Source: Chrysaora quinquecirrha
Taxonomy: Eukaryota; Cnidaria; Scyphozoa; Semaeostomeae; Pelagiidae
DNA: 64,000 bases
Direction of reading: 5' to 3'
Assembly (NCBI GenBank): GCA_014526335.1
Contig: JACTAT010000182.1
Coordinates: 62,001 to 126,000, forward strand
Below the pieces are notes generated by a model. That model searched no databases and was not told where the DNA came from. It was given only the letters and a program-made list of their open reading frames with translations. A program made the translations under genes and the position numbers. Below are positions 41,335 through 52,019 of this stretch, piece after piece (position 1 is the first letter of the stretch; every line of letters begins with the position of its first letter).

Positions 41335-42955
41335 ATGAAGATGGTTTATGGTGCTGCTTTATCCAGTTTGCCATCAGTGAATTCAGAATCGGTTACCCAG
41401 TCTTGTCCACCTCCACCTCCAAATTCATCTCATTCACAATTGTCATTGTCTTCCATTTCAACTCAGACATTACCAAGTCTGCCCATGCCCAGTGAACATC
41501 CATCTATGTCTGCTCATCAAAACCAATTATCTGAATGGCCAGTTATTCAACATACTTCATTTGGTGCTGTTAGGGAGAGTCTGAGTGGACAAATTTTACT
41601 ACCAGCAGGAATGTTGGAAAATATAACGTCCCATCAATCCCCTCAGCTTTGCCAAGAACTCCAATCACTCAAAGATAACATTTACCAAAAATTCAAATCA
41701 TCCCAACCCATCTACAATCCATTTGTATTTGAAAAATTCTGCTGTGATTCTGAAGCTCCAAACTTATTTCAACACATCATGAAGTTAATGTCATCTGAAA
41801 TAAGGAAAGAGAAAAGAAAACTGGATGTCAAAAAGTTAGCAATGAATATTATTTATACAATGTGTTATGGACTCAGCCAAAAATGTAACTTTCTACAAAA
41901 AGATTTTAGCACTTTCCTTTTATCTGAGAACTTAAATAGGGCTGCTTTAAATACAGCAAGGCAACTTAGGGTTACTTGTACTGGTGAAACTGTCAGGGTA
42001 CTTGAGACTAATTCCATTTCTGCCTATGCAAGTGAGGTTGATGAGATTATCGAGAAGGCAATCAATGAAGGTCTCTTCATAATTTTCATTATTGATGATT
42101 TTACAACAATTCACAGTCATAGGCGACCCGATTGTGAGCAAGCATCTCATTCTAAGACTATGTGTACTATTGTTATGAGAGTATTTCCATACATAACGGC
42201 TATTCCATTGAATCATAATGTAAACCATTTGGATCCAGATGTTTTGTCTCCACAGGTCTTATCTGAAGAAATCGCAGGTAACTTGAACATGCAATCATTG
42301 TCATCTTCTTTTGCAGCTGTAATGCCTGAAGTGCTACACACCCAATTCTATCATTCAGAAACTGTGAGGTGTCGATTGGCCACACATGAGTACAAAGAAT
42401 CTGACAATGTTAGGTCAATGCATAGGCTTGATAATATGTATCTTTTAGATTTTCAGGAGGTCCAGCTTAAGAATGTTGATGGGTATAAGAAGGCTTTGAA
42501 ATTTCTATTTGAAACCAAGGTAAAAGAGTATTGTCTTAAGTATCCTTTGTTTGTTCTCGGAGATTGGCCAACTCAATTTTATTTGCCCCAAATTGTTTAT
42601 AACCACATCTCTACACTACACTCATCTTTTGCACATTCAGTTGATTCTGTGGAAATTCCATCATTGCATATTGAAAGACCTTTTGCATACAATCCAGAGC
42701 TATCCATAATTCCAATGTAAGGTGTACTTCACATTTCCCTGAATTCACAAGAAAACATCATGAAAATGTTCCATCCTCTCATGAATTCTTTTACCAGAAC
42801 CTTTTTCCTAGAAGCAAATTAGCAGAAAAGCCCAAACCCTGGAGAACAACTCTAATTTTTGAGGTAATGTATGGTGGTTGGACAGTAACTAGAGTGTCTA
42901 TAATAAATGTTTTTCCCATTGCAGAGATCCTGAATATCAGAGTAGATTCTGTGTA
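41335..42955 (+). pseudogene. Unknown 461-aa protein, body of the gene in the 4.66-kb insertion
   Basis: The frame 41335-42720 is open for 461 codons: a Ser/Pro-rich N-terminus, a helical region (KFCCDSEAPNLFQHIMKLMS), IIFIIDDFTTIHSHRR (about residues 252-267), then MHRLDNMYLLDFQEVQLKN and FVLGDWPTQFYLPQIVYNHI. After the stop at 42718-42720 related frames go on to about 42955 (HISLNSQENIMKMFHPLMNS; AEKPKPWRTTLIFEVMYGGW), so the true gene was longer. The spaced acidic residues (IDDF, GDWP) hint at a nuclease-type core, but I cannot assign a known transposase family. As I recall, similar uncharacterised proteins are repeated in cnidarian genomes. An acceptor-like T-run and GGGCAG precede it at 41287-41298. 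Confidence 0.5.
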
Positions 42956-43698
42956 GCAAACTTGAAAGTTTTTCTAACTTCATGAAACAGTTTCATAGGG
43001 TCATTGCAGAAGGTTATGGAAGGGCGGTCAGAGGAGCTAATTATTCAGCGATTGAGTTGGAAGTCTAGAAAGGTGGTTGTAAGTTATTGTTGTTGATATT
43101 GCTTTTGTTTTTGTTCTTGATGCTTTGTCTTTGCATTTGTTTGTTGTATTTAAATCTTGGTGATATTGTGTGTTTTTTGTTTCATATTCAGTAAAGATCC
43201 ATGAAATGTTATGCTTGCTCACAATTTCATGACATAAATACCCCTGAATCATAGTCTCAGTTTCTTGCCAGTAACGTATCAGTACAGGGAAACAATTAAA
43301 ATATTATTGTGAGGCCATAAACATGAATCAAATTTGTTTGCATGCCTCAGACAGAAAGGCTGCTAGTTGTATTGTCATCACTGTTATTTCATGTTCACAA
43401 AGCGGAAAATGAAATTAACTGCAATAAATAAATTAATATTTATCTAAAAAAAATTATTTGCTGAGGCTGCAATGACGGGGTTTTAATGATAATCTGTTTA
43501 AAGACCTCTTTGAATTCATTAAATTGCAATGTACAGTGATGATTACAAATGGTCTAAAGCTAATAAAAAAATTAAAGACAAATTTGCTTGAATCCTAAGT
43601 ATGTCTTATGTACCATGTAATGGATGTCTACCATGTAAGGGATATTTGTTACTGAAGGTTACCGGGTTGAGGCTGACACTCTTTGTTGTGTTAACACC
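42956..43698. other. AT-rich tail of the 4.66-kb insertion
   Basis: About 740 bp between the unknown gene and the MITE. No supported open frame or repeat. Confidence 0.35.
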
Positions 43699-43702
43699 TT
43701 AA

Positions 43703-44254
43703 CCCTAATCCTACCCGGGGGGGGTGGAATCCACCCCCCCTCAAGCTTTTCTTGAAACTGTTCTGTTGTGTAATGGATGTAAGCTTGCAAACCAGACTGA
43801 CTTTAAGCCTATATGTATAAGCTACAATTTGATACAAAAAATCCCCAAAATAATAACAATGGGTCACGTGACATTGCCTTATATGGAAAGCGGTCATGCC
43901 AAAACCACATATAAGTGCCTATTTTTACCATTAAATCTTATCAGAATTGACTGAATCTTTGCAAGGTAATAGAAAATAGTTACTAGCTACAAAATGTAAA
44001 GAAATTTCCGGATTTCTATTGATATTAAGGAAGGTCGATTTTGGACTGACTTCGATAGCATGTTTTGATTATGATGTCACAATGACGTCATAATAGAAGT
44101 GGAGACGCCCAATTTACCAACATTACTCCTAATACATTGGTCAATGCCTGTGCCAAGTTTGATTGCTCTAGCTCTATTGGACAGCAATTTATGGAGGGGG
44201 AACCACCCCCCCCCCCGGCTGTGATAGATTAAAAAAAGCCCGGTAGGATTAGGG
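43703..44254. mobile_element. piggyBac-type MITE, 552 bp
   Basis: The left end reads TTAA|CCCTAATCCTACCCGGG and the right end CCCGGTAGGATTAGGG|TTAA, a near-perfect inverted repeat of about 17 bp flanked by TTAA on both sides (43699-43702 and 44255-44258). TTAA target duplications and CCC-starting ends are the signature of piggyBac transposons. There is no transposase inside, so it must be mobilised in trans. G/C runs next to the ends (GGGGGGGTGGAATCCACCCC) can form a hairpin. A truncated relative lies at 12278-12566. Confidence 0.85.
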
Positions 44255-44258
44255 TTAA

Positions 44259-45011
44259 GTTATTTTGTTGAGAACAGCACTTAATTTATCTTTCTGGGTT
44301 ATAATACCATTATAAATGTATATTTTTGCATAATGTAGCTTCTAATAAAGACTTGAAACTTAAATGATCAATCAGACCATTGTTGTCACATAATGAAACT
44401 TTCTTTATTTCTTTCTCTTATTTCAACCTTAAATTAAGATAAAAAGACAAGTTTAGTAGGTACAAATGTAAATTTTGTTAATGAGATATTAATATTGAAG
44501 AAAACAGCACAAAATCATTGTCTCTTTCCTTTTTTTGATCTTTGAAGTCTGCCAATACTCAATATGTGGGGGGAGCTTATTAGTGCATAGGCAAGAGCTT
44601 TAGCTTTGTGTTTGTCTGCTTGAAAATACAAGTTGGCCTAGGCAAAAATGGAATGAGAGGCTTACAATTATGAATACTTTCAAAGAAAAATTTCAGTGTG
44701 TTTGCCAATTTTCCCACGGAAGAGACATAGTGTTTTAAGGAGTTTAAGACATGCTCTTTCAGCTGAAAACAAATTTGTTTTGCGGCAGGGTAGGGATTTT
44801 TCACAATTTGCAACTGAAATTGCCAATATAAAATGTTGCATTTTTTGTACGAAAATGCACACTATTTTTCTGTTATGCTGTTGAAAAATAACGGTATGTT
44901 CGATCTCTAACGCGGTTTGACAACTTGAGAATTTAAGCTCTGGCCTACGCCAGTTAACATAGAAAATCACAGAAAATTAGGTTTTTATCGAAATATTTGT
45001 GAGTGAAGGAT
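44259..45011. other. Right part of the 4.66-kb insertion
   Basis: About 750 bp of AT-rich sequence between the MITE and the TTCAC duplication. Short frames on both strands lack motifs. No inverted match to the left end at 40351 was found by eye. Confidence 0.35.
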
Positions 45012-47424
45012 TTCACAGATTTACTTTTGGCTTAACATGGAGACAGAAAGAAAACCAGATGTCTACGTCAAGACAGTTTTCACATTTGGTAACAAACCAG
45101 CTCCAGCAATAGCACAGAAAGCTTTGAGAAAAGCATAGCAGAGGAATATAAGAAAATCAAGCCAGAAGCTGAAAACGTGCTGACGAAAATGTGTACATGG
45201 TTGACATATGTGAATCAGTGGATACAGCAGAAGAAGCAAAAAGCTTGCAGAAGACATTAATATTGTGTTAAATAATGGAGGTTTCCAAGTAAAAGGATGG
45301 ATATCAAATAAGGAACTATGTACAGAAAAGCAACATGAGGTTGAGTCAGATACAATCACGATGTTACAAGAAGAAGCAGATGATAGAGTACTTGGTATTG
45401 CTTGGGACAGAAAGTCTGATACATTGTCACTTAAAGTTAAATCAGATTTAATGAAGCTAATTGATAAAAAAGAGCATCTTAAGGAGAATGTGACGCTAAC
45501 CAAAAGGAAGCTACTTTATGAGGTTGCAAAGGTTTATGATCAAATGGGATTAGCTGCTGCCTTTATTATCAGAGCAAAGATTGGTATGCAGGAATTATTG
45601 CAAAAGGCAATGGATTGGGATACTGAAATCCCTACAGTTGTACAAGCTAAATGGATCGATCTATTCAAAGAAATGAAAGAGCTTGGCAATGTTTCCTTCA
45701 AAAGAGCATTGCTCACAGCTAATGCTACAGAGAAACCATCGTTGTGCTTATTTTCGGACGCTTCACAAGAAGCTTTTGGAGCACGTGCATACATTCGACA
45801 GAAGAATGAAGAAGGAAAATATGATGTGACATTTATTGCTGCTAAATCAAGAGTAGCACCACGGAAACAGTTAACCATACCACGTTTAGAGTTACAAGCT
45901 GCCGTCCTTGCATCACGCCTGGCAAGAAAGATTAAAGATGAATCCAAAATAGAATTCAGAGATGTCAAATTTTTCACTGACAGCTTAATAGCAGTATCGT
46001 GGATTCAGAGTCCTTCGCGTAACTAAAGCCGTTTGTATCATCAAGGATAGGAGAAATTCAAAGCAATTCAGATCCAAGCCAATGAAGACATATTCCAAGT
46101 AACGACAATGTAGCAGATAATTTGTCACTAGGGATTCAAGTGCATAAACTTAATGGAAAATGGATACATGGTCTAGCAATCCTAAAACTTGAAGAAGAAT
46201 CATGGCCAACAAGAAGTGTTCTACCGCCAGCAAAAGAAGATAATGAATGCCGCCAAAAACCGCAAAGATTCATATGGTGATAAACACAAGAACTGCAAAT
46301 GTCATAGATTATTAGAGACTCTCTAGCTGGAATAAACTCAAACGAGTAATGGCATGGATCAAACGACTTGCTGAGAACATTAAGCAACTGAAAAACAATC
46401 AAACATTTCAAAATGGACCACTGACACCCGAAGAGATCCAGAAAGCTGAGATGTTCGTGATCAAAGATGCACAAAACAATTTGCATGATCGATTAAAGAA
46501 AGGTGAATTCAAGTCACTCAGCCCATTTACTGACGACAAGGGAATTATCAGAGTCGGAGGCAAAGTAAATAAAGTGATTGTGTCTTATGATACCAGACAC
46601 CCAGCACTGCTACCAAGTGATCACCGGATTTCGCTTTTAATAACGAGGCATATCCATCAACATGGACACACCGGAGTTGCAACAACAACAGCCAAAACTA
46701 GAAGAAAGTATTGGATACTGAAGGGTAACAAGATTAGCAATTCGGTCAAGTTCAGATGTGTATTTTGCAGAGAAATGGCACACGAAGTGGAAGAACAGCA
46801 AATGGCAAGACTTTATTCAATGCGAATGATGCCGCAATCACCACCATTCTACTACACAGCCTGTGACTATTTTGGACCATACAATGTCAAAATAGGACGT
46901 AAAAAACAGGAAAAATTATGGGGTGATATTTACATGTCTAAACACGAGAGCGGTTCACCTAGAGTTAGCAACAGACTGTTCTACAATGGAATTTTTACAA
47001 GTATTGCAAATATTTTTCAGTATTCAAGGCTTCCCAGCCGTAATTCTGAGTGACAATGGAACCAAGATGGTTGGAGCGGAAAGAATCTTTCGAGAGACGA
47101 TAGAAGAATTTGACGTTGAACAACTCAAAACAATTCTGTACGGAAAGAGGTATCAACTTGATTTTCATCACACCAGCAGCACTACATCAAAACGGATGTT
47201 GCAGAAGCATTAGTCAAAGTAGCAAGAGAGCATTGAAAACTGCTATCGGTGAACAAGTTTTAAGACCTTTTGAGCTGTACACTTGCCTGCTAGAAGTAGC
47301 AAATTTGCAAAACCAACGCCCAATAGGTCGAATTCCAAACGATCCTGATGACGGTGCCTACTTATGTCCAAATGATATTAAAGATATTAAAGGATATTAA
47401 AGGATATACGTCAGATATTAAAGA

Positions 47425-47572
47425 AACTAAAGACCCACGGTAACGAGTTGAGTTTATACAACGAATAGTCAATTCTTTTTGGAAAAGATGGATCAAAGAC
47501 GTTTTCCCATCACCCGTTCCTATACAATGAATAGTGAATTGTAATTTTGCCGAAAAGATGGATCAGAGACTT
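47425..47572. repeat. Local duplication in the BEL pol gene, about 50-bp unit
   Basis: TTATACAACGAATAGTCAAT...GAAAAGATGGATCAAAGAC (about 47453-47500) is repeated as CTATACAATGAATAGTGAAT...GAAAAGATGGATCAGAGAC (about 47519-47570). The second copy introduces a stop. Near 47375-47420, ATATTAAAGGATATTAAAG is also stuttered. Confidence 0.75.
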
Positions 47573-47584
47573 TACACTTTACCC

Positions 47585-47806
47585 CTGGTCTGGATGCATT
47601 AGCATATAGCAGAGTGCAGCCACACACGGTGCTCATAACTACCGACCAGGTACCCATTTATACACCTGGGTGGAGAGAGGTACATTTGTGTTAACAACTT
47701 GCCCAAGGTTATGATCTCTGCAACGCAAGTGGAAAGACCGTGGCTCGAACCCACAACATTTTCGTTGTTAGTCCAGTACGCTAAGCACTGCGCCACACAG
47801 ACCATA
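47585..47806 (-). mobile_element. tRNA-derived SINE
   Basis: On the minus strand the head reads GGTCTGTGTGGCGCAGTGCT, with a box-A-like TGGCGCAGTGCTTAGC (47780-47795) and a box B GGTTCGAGCCA (47741-47751), the split polymerase III promoter of tRNA. The body follows with ACCCAGGTGTATAAATGGGT and ACCTGGTCGGTAGTTATG, a core I associate with marine-invertebrate SINEs. It interrupts the BEL pol C-terminal region between about 47572 and 47810. Internal promoter elements would drive its transcription; copying would need a LINE. Exact ends are approximate. Confidence 0.8.
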
Positions 47807-48004
47807 ATAACGCGATAAGAGGCAAATGGAAGATTGGAAGAATCCTAGATGTATTCCCTGGACCAGATGGAGGAGTTCGTAGCGTCAAAGTGAAAACTAC
47901 AACAGGAGACTACTGTCGCTCAGTGAGAAAGATTGCTGTTATATCTCCAGCAGCAGAAAAGGATTGAACTGAAGTCGATACTTTGATAAGGACCATGCCC
48001 TTAT

Positions 48005-48017
48005 CGGGGGCGGAGGA
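48005..48017 (+). promoter_or_regulatory. Polypurine tract of the BEL element
   Basis: CGGGGGCGGAGGA directly precedes the TGTTTCG start of the right LTR, the position where plus-strand DNA synthesis is primed in LTR retrotransposons. Confidence 0.75.
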
Positions 48018-48270
48018 TGTTTCGTTGATAAACCTTTTTTATGTGTTTTGTTTATTATTATGCTTAAGGACAATGCCATATAATTTTCCCACTGTGCTTT
48101 ATTGATTATATAAATTAGCTACCGTTAAGCTTTTATGTTGGTTTAGAATTACAACAAGATCGCAGGCTGCTTCTCGCAAAACGCTAACCAGTATCAGGAC
48201 TATCAGTATAAGTTTAAGAAAGTGCTAACCTGAAAGAACAAATGTAACTTTTGATAAAGTTTGACCACCA
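48018..48270 (+). repeat. Right LTR of the BEL/Pao element
   Basis: 253 bp, TGTTTCGTTG...TTGACCACCA. Compared with the left LTR it has an extra AGGACTATCAGTATA-type segment and about 20 bp before the terminal TTGACCACCA. Confidence 0.9.
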
Positions 48271-48866
48271 ATGACAAACATTTAACCTGGGATGAACAAT
48301 TTCAACGTACAAAAGGAAAGGGTTATAGTGGGCTGTCAGCATTAAAACGACTGAAAAACATAATCCAACAGTCTCAACATTACAACGTTTACCATGCATT
48401 AATCAAGAGTCACTTAAGATATGGCAATGTTATTTGGGGAAGCCTGTCGAACACAAAAACTGATACCCTCCAACGCCTGCAAAATAGGGCCTGCTATCTG
48501 ATTCAAAATGCCAAGATAAAGGATAATTGGAACAATAGTTGTCTGAATGTAAGCAATTTAATTCACTACGACCAGGCTGTCATGACGTACAAAATCATGA
48601 ATAGGATCTGCCCTGAAGGTCTATGGAATGAGTATCAGTCAAGATCCTTGCACTCAACCTACGCAACGAGGCATTGCAATGATCTTGAGATTCAAAAATA
48701 TAAGACAGAATTTGCAAAAAAAGGATTCCACTTTTCTGCTCTAAAAGCTTGGAATAACATTCCACTTGAAATACGCAACTTTCCATCATTAGACCGCTTT
48801 CAGAAAAACGCTAAAGTGTATCTGCAGAGCTCCCAAACACAATACCGTGGAAGATCAGCGCATTAG
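48271..48866 (+). mobile_element. LINE fragment B, right part (RT C-terminal domain)
   Basis: An open frame continues directly from the LTR: NDKHLTWDEQFQRTKGKGYS, GLSALKRLKNIIQQ, HALIKSHLRYGNVIWGS and KAWNNIPLEIRNFPSLDRFQ, to the stop at 48864-48866. This is the C-terminal region of a CR1/Jockey-like LINE ORF2. Together with 37460-37542 it forms one LINE interrupted by the BEL element, with a stretch of coding sequence missing between them. Confidence 0.8.
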
Positions 48867-49324
48867 GCTAGAGTATAAATATAAGGACTTTTCTAATTTC
48901 TAGATTTTGTTTTGATATTGTAATAATGTTAGCTGAAGGGTTTTTTGTGTATAAAAACAATTGACATGATCTAATCACTCTTAGGCATCTAATTGCTGGA
49001 GGGGACAGAATAGGCGGGGAGGGGGGCCTGAGCTGCACCCAGGATCTTATTGGCAGTGGTTCATAATACGGGGGGTTTGGGAATGTATATAGGATTGCCG
49101 TAAATAGTGTATTTCTGTGCAAAACACCCCTTAGGATGAGTTGGTTTGCTTAAAAAATGAAATCCAACAGAAAACTTCATATACTGCAAGACTAAGCTTA
49201 CTAACATTGAAAAACTTTAACTTTAACTGGAAAATATTACTTAATAATTACAGAAGAAATAATAACATATCACACTTCGTGTAGATTTAAAATGTAGCTA
49301 AATTTAGTTGTTCAATTAATTACA
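48867..49324. other. Probable 3' tail of LINE B and spacer
   Basis: About 460 bp with no open frame of interest. A G-rich patch (GGCGGGGAGGGGGGCCTGAG) lies at 49013-49032. No poly(A) is evident. Confidence 0.3.
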
Positions 49325-49369
49325 TTAATAAAAGAGATGGTGTAGGTGGTGGTTCAGCAACCTTGCCTA

Positions 49370-49723
49370 AAAATCTTCCACACAGGCTTCAAACGTAGCT
49401 TCACTTAGATGATAAGCATCAATGATGCTACATTGTTCAAAGTAACATACCAATATTGGATCATTATCAACTGCTGTTACCAGCATCATATGAGTCCCAT
49501 TCTTAACTTCCCAATACTCCCCAATCTATGGTAAAACATTAACTGCTGATTCAGCTAGGCTGTTGCATACGACCATACATTCATCAGATTCTTGTAAAAC
49601 TTCCTGGCTGGAGTTGGTGTTTCTTGCAGTGGCATCAGCTTGGAATCGACACTTTAGACAATGCCTGCTTTTCTGGTTTTTGACTGGGCAATATAGGTGT
49701 AGATCTGAGGTTGTTTGTTTCAC
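49370..49723 (-). pseudogene. Unknown small gene, one in-frame stop
   Basis: The minus-strand frame from 49723 has a cysteine pair (HCLKCRFQADATA) and SSQEVLQESDECMVVCNSLA. After one TAG (49526-49528) the same frame continues IGEYWEVKNGTHMMLVTAVD and YFEQCSIIDAYHLSEATFEA, to about 49375. Removing one stop gives a coherent protein-like sequence of about 115 aa. No family is recognised. It might be a remnant exon of a host gene or another element. Confidence 0.4.
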
Positions 49724-50056
49724 TAGAAGCTTGCGAAACTTTCCAAAAATTCGCTGCCAGCTACTACTTCTGGGTCTATCGAAAGATGTGATAAGGCAAT
49801 GGAAGTTACTATTTTAGACTGTATCTCAGAAGGATACTCAACATCAGATACCCAGGAATGCTCGGAAATAACACCTTGTATAAAAGATGTGGTGTTGCAA
49901 AGCTGTGACGAGAACCCCACAGCTCAATTAGCACTAATGTTTGCTGTTGAGGCTAACGAGCATTTAACTGGGTGTGTTGGAAGACCAAGGAGCAATTTAT
50001 TCACGTTAAAAAAAAAAAGATCTGATGAAACGAAATCTAAAACTAAACAATATTGA
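49719..50056 (+). CDS. Possible small coding region, unknown
   Basis: The plus-strand frame gives LAKLSKNSLPATTSGSIERC, MEVTILDCISEG (from 49799) and a tail with GRPRSNLFTLKKKRSDETKS. It has acidic and then basic segments and is open for about 110 codons, but lies divergent from an equally plausible minus-strand frame. Weak support. Confidence 0.25.
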
Positions 50057-51486
50057 AGATCTGAATGATCTCAGGGACATATCTAGATGCAGAGAGCTCT
50101 GGAAAAGCTTATTTTAACTACAGATTACACTTTTAAGAAATCTTAATATAAGAACATTTTAAATTTATGATGCTGTATAATAATAATGATAATTAGATTT
50201 GTGTTGTTGAGGGGAGGCTACAGCTGTGTTGGCGGCTTTAGATTCTTGTAGACTTATTTTCTCATCCTCTTCTGTAATTTTGTCATCAATAACATCACCG
50301 ATTTAGAAATATCGAGCTCTGCCTTTTCACAATCAAACAATTCACTACCTTTAACAGTTGACACTCTACGACCACCTTCGGTGGGATCAACTTTCATACT
50401 ACTTCTCGCAATGTTTTAATCAGCATCTGTGTCATTAGTCAGGGGTTGATCCAGACTACCACATCAGATTGTTTTCCAGAAAAATAGAACATATATATAT
50501 TTTCAATAAATTGCTATAACTTGAGAATAGTCAAAAATTCATCAACGATTGATTTATTCCTTAAACCTTTATAGATATTTCTGCTTTGTGAGTTTGGATC
50601 GCCTGCTTCATTGCATTCAACCTCAAAGACACTGGACCCTTGACCTAGGTTCATTTATCCACCCATAGTCGATGTTTCTCATCACAACGAAGCTTTTAGG
50701 ATGGGGAAATGAGTAGGTGAGCATCAGTGAGCATTAGGAGATTTCTGCTTGATCATCACAAGGGATGGAAAATAAGTCTGCGACACCCAGCAAACCTTTG
50801 CATTGAGAAAAACAAGACCGCATACAAGCCTTATAAGTTCTCCGAAGCAGAACTTGAAGAAGCAAACAATATGTTAACAATATTAATTAGTTTTACAGTC
50901 TCTCTACCTGTTTAAGTACCCTTTTGCTTTTACAAGGGGTGGGGTTCACGAATAGAATTTCTTAAGATGGGCATTGCTGTGTGGCCGTCCTACTGGTTGC
51001 TTTTCTTTGTGCTGATTGGTTCCTGCTGTTTTTCTTGCTCTGCAGTACCAAGATGGGCTTCATTGGTTGTCTTGGTCTGTTGGGTGGGTGGGCTGGTGGG
51101 CTGCCTGTTGGCTCTGGGATTCTACAGCTGGGATGCCTTTCAGCTATGACTAACATCTACTATATTGTTCTGGTTGAATTTAGAACTTCAAAATCACTGT
51201 GTCTCCTCAGAAGTGCAATTTGCGTTGAAACTTAAGTGATCCTCTCAAATGCTATTTATAATAATAATAATAATAAAAATAATAATAATAATAATAAGAA
51301 AATTGAAATAGAATGCAACACAGAACTCTTACAGAAAGCTTGCCTGTTAGGAACTGCAAAGATTATAAGAAAAATACTGGATACCTGAAGCCAAGGGACT
51401 TGGCCTGATATTCAGAAGTTAACCGGCAGTCAACATCGACGCTGAGTGAACATTGAACAATAATAATAATATTAATAATAATAATA
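50057..51486. other. Unassigned region with (AAT)n microsatellites
   Basis: About 1.4 kb. (AAT)n tracts at 51259-51297 and around 51460-51490. A small frame at 50727-50915 (SEAELEEANNMLTILISFTV) and a hydrophobic frame at 50967-51149 are not supported by any motif. Confidence 0.35.
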
Positions 51487-51545
51487 GTAATCTATCCTCA
51501 CCGAACTTCTCTTTCTTCCTTTCAAAGTTGGCTAAGATATGGAGA
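51487..51545 (-). repeat. Split direct repeat B2
   Basis: TAGTAATCTATCCTCACCGA...GTTGGCTAAGATATGGAGA, nearly identical to 51767-51827 (B1). Confidence 0.85.
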
Positions 51546-51602
51546 TAGGTAGAGAGAGATATGACCGTCGCTGCGGGAGGAGAGGAGGGCAGTTCTCAGA
51601 AC

Positions 51603-51772
51603 ATTGCGAGTTGCTGAAGAAGGGGGATTATGCAACGCGTGTCTCATTTTATATTCCAACCATTCCCCTAAGGGTCATGGAAACAACTCACTGAGATCCC
51701 CAAGGGTCGTTGGAGGCGTGTATCTTAGCCTTATCATAAGTTCAGAGAATTTCATCCGGTGAGAATAGTAAT
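51603..51772 (-). repeat. Split direct repeat A2
   Basis: 170 bp from ATTGCGAGTTGCTGAAGAAG to GAGAATAGTAAT, matching 55952-56121 (A1) at all but about five positions (for example TCACTGAG against TCGCTGAG). The high identity suggests the element is not very old. Confidence 0.9.
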
Positions 51773-51827
51773 CTATCCTCACCGAACTTCTCTCTCCTCC
51801 TTTGAAGTTGGCTAAGATATGGAGAGT
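51767..51827 (-). repeat. Split direct repeat B1
   Basis: TAGTAATCTATCCTCACCGA...GTTGGCTAAGATATGGAGA, the partner of 51487-51545. It overlaps the end of A2 by a few bases. Confidence 0.85.
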
Positions 51828-52019
51828 GCTTCAGAGGCAGCAATATGAAATTCGTAAAGAAAACATGTGAAAGGAGTGGCAAAATACAACAAACTATGTG
51901 CTACTAGTCCAATACGCATATTATATCCATAACTCAATTAGAAAGAGCGGAGAAATAGGGGAAAAAAAACCCTGGGCCGGAATACTAACAAAAAATTGGG
52001 GAAAACCCTTCTAGAGAGT

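Larger units (their letters stand above)
40351..45011. mobile_element. 4.66-kb insertion in the BEL reverse transcriptase, flanked by TTCAC
   Basis: The BEL frame stops after ERDQHVH at 40350 and resumes at 45017 (RF...METERKPDVYVKT). TTCAC occurs immediately before the insertion (40346-40350) and at its right end (45012-45016), a 5-bp target duplication. No terminal inverted repeats, LTRs or poly(A) could be found, so the class is unknown. It carries a zinc-finger exon, a 461-aa frame with its decayed tail and, inside, a piggyBac-type MITE. A CpG-rich patch (GCGCGCATTG...TTTTTCGCGCGC, 40375-40415) near the left end looks like a promoter. Confidence 0.7.
45017..47966 (+). pseudogene. pol: BEL/Pao Pol: RT thumb, RNase H, integrase, C-terminal domain
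   Basis: RT resumes at about 45040 (METERKPDVYVKTVFTFGNK), then is broken. A long frame, 45265-46026, holds the A17-peptidase-like region (KRKLLYEVAKVYDQMGLAAA) and RNase H (CLFSDASQEAFGARAYI; FFTDSLIAVSWIQS). Integrase follows in several frames: HPALLPSDHRISLLITRHIH with a zinc-binding HH (about 46600), CRVFC-type cysteines near 46755, D1 in CDYFGPY (about 46862), D2 in LSDNGTKMVG (about 47045) and HQNGCC (about 47180) before the E position. The C-terminal domain (RGKWKIGRILDVFPGPDGGV) ends at TGA 47966. It would copy and integrate the element but is broken in at least six places and split by the insertion at 40351 and a SINE. Confidence 0.85.
37543..48270 (+). mobile_element. BEL/Pao LTR retrotransposon with nested insertions
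   Basis: The element is bounded by direct LTRs (37543-37770 and 48018-48270), both starting TGTTTCGTTGATAAACC and ending TTGACCACCA. A purine tract (GGGGGCGGAGGA) directly precedes the right LTR. Gag, protease, RT, RNase H and integrase of BEL/Pao type can all be followed, broken by stops, deletions and two later insertions (40351-45011 and a SINE near 47.6-47.8 kb). The flanks do not show a clear target duplication. Without the insertions it would be about 5.8 kb. Confidence 0.9.

Noticed and set aside
40351..45011. LTR or LINE identity for the 4.66-kb insertion
   Set aside because: No terminal direct repeats, poly(A) tail or RT motifs are present.
45063..45977. Minus-strand frames of about 146 codons
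   Set aside because: They are shadows of the BEL RT and RNase H regions on the plus strand.
47599..47806. Functional tRNA gene
   Set aside because: A and B boxes are present, but the sequence does not fold as a complete cloverleaf with an acceptor stem, and it continues into a SINE body.
50967..51235. Small hydrophobic membrane protein on the plus strand
   Set aside because: Two overlapping frames are both hydrophobic because of G/T-rich repeats; no conserved motif or neighbouring support.
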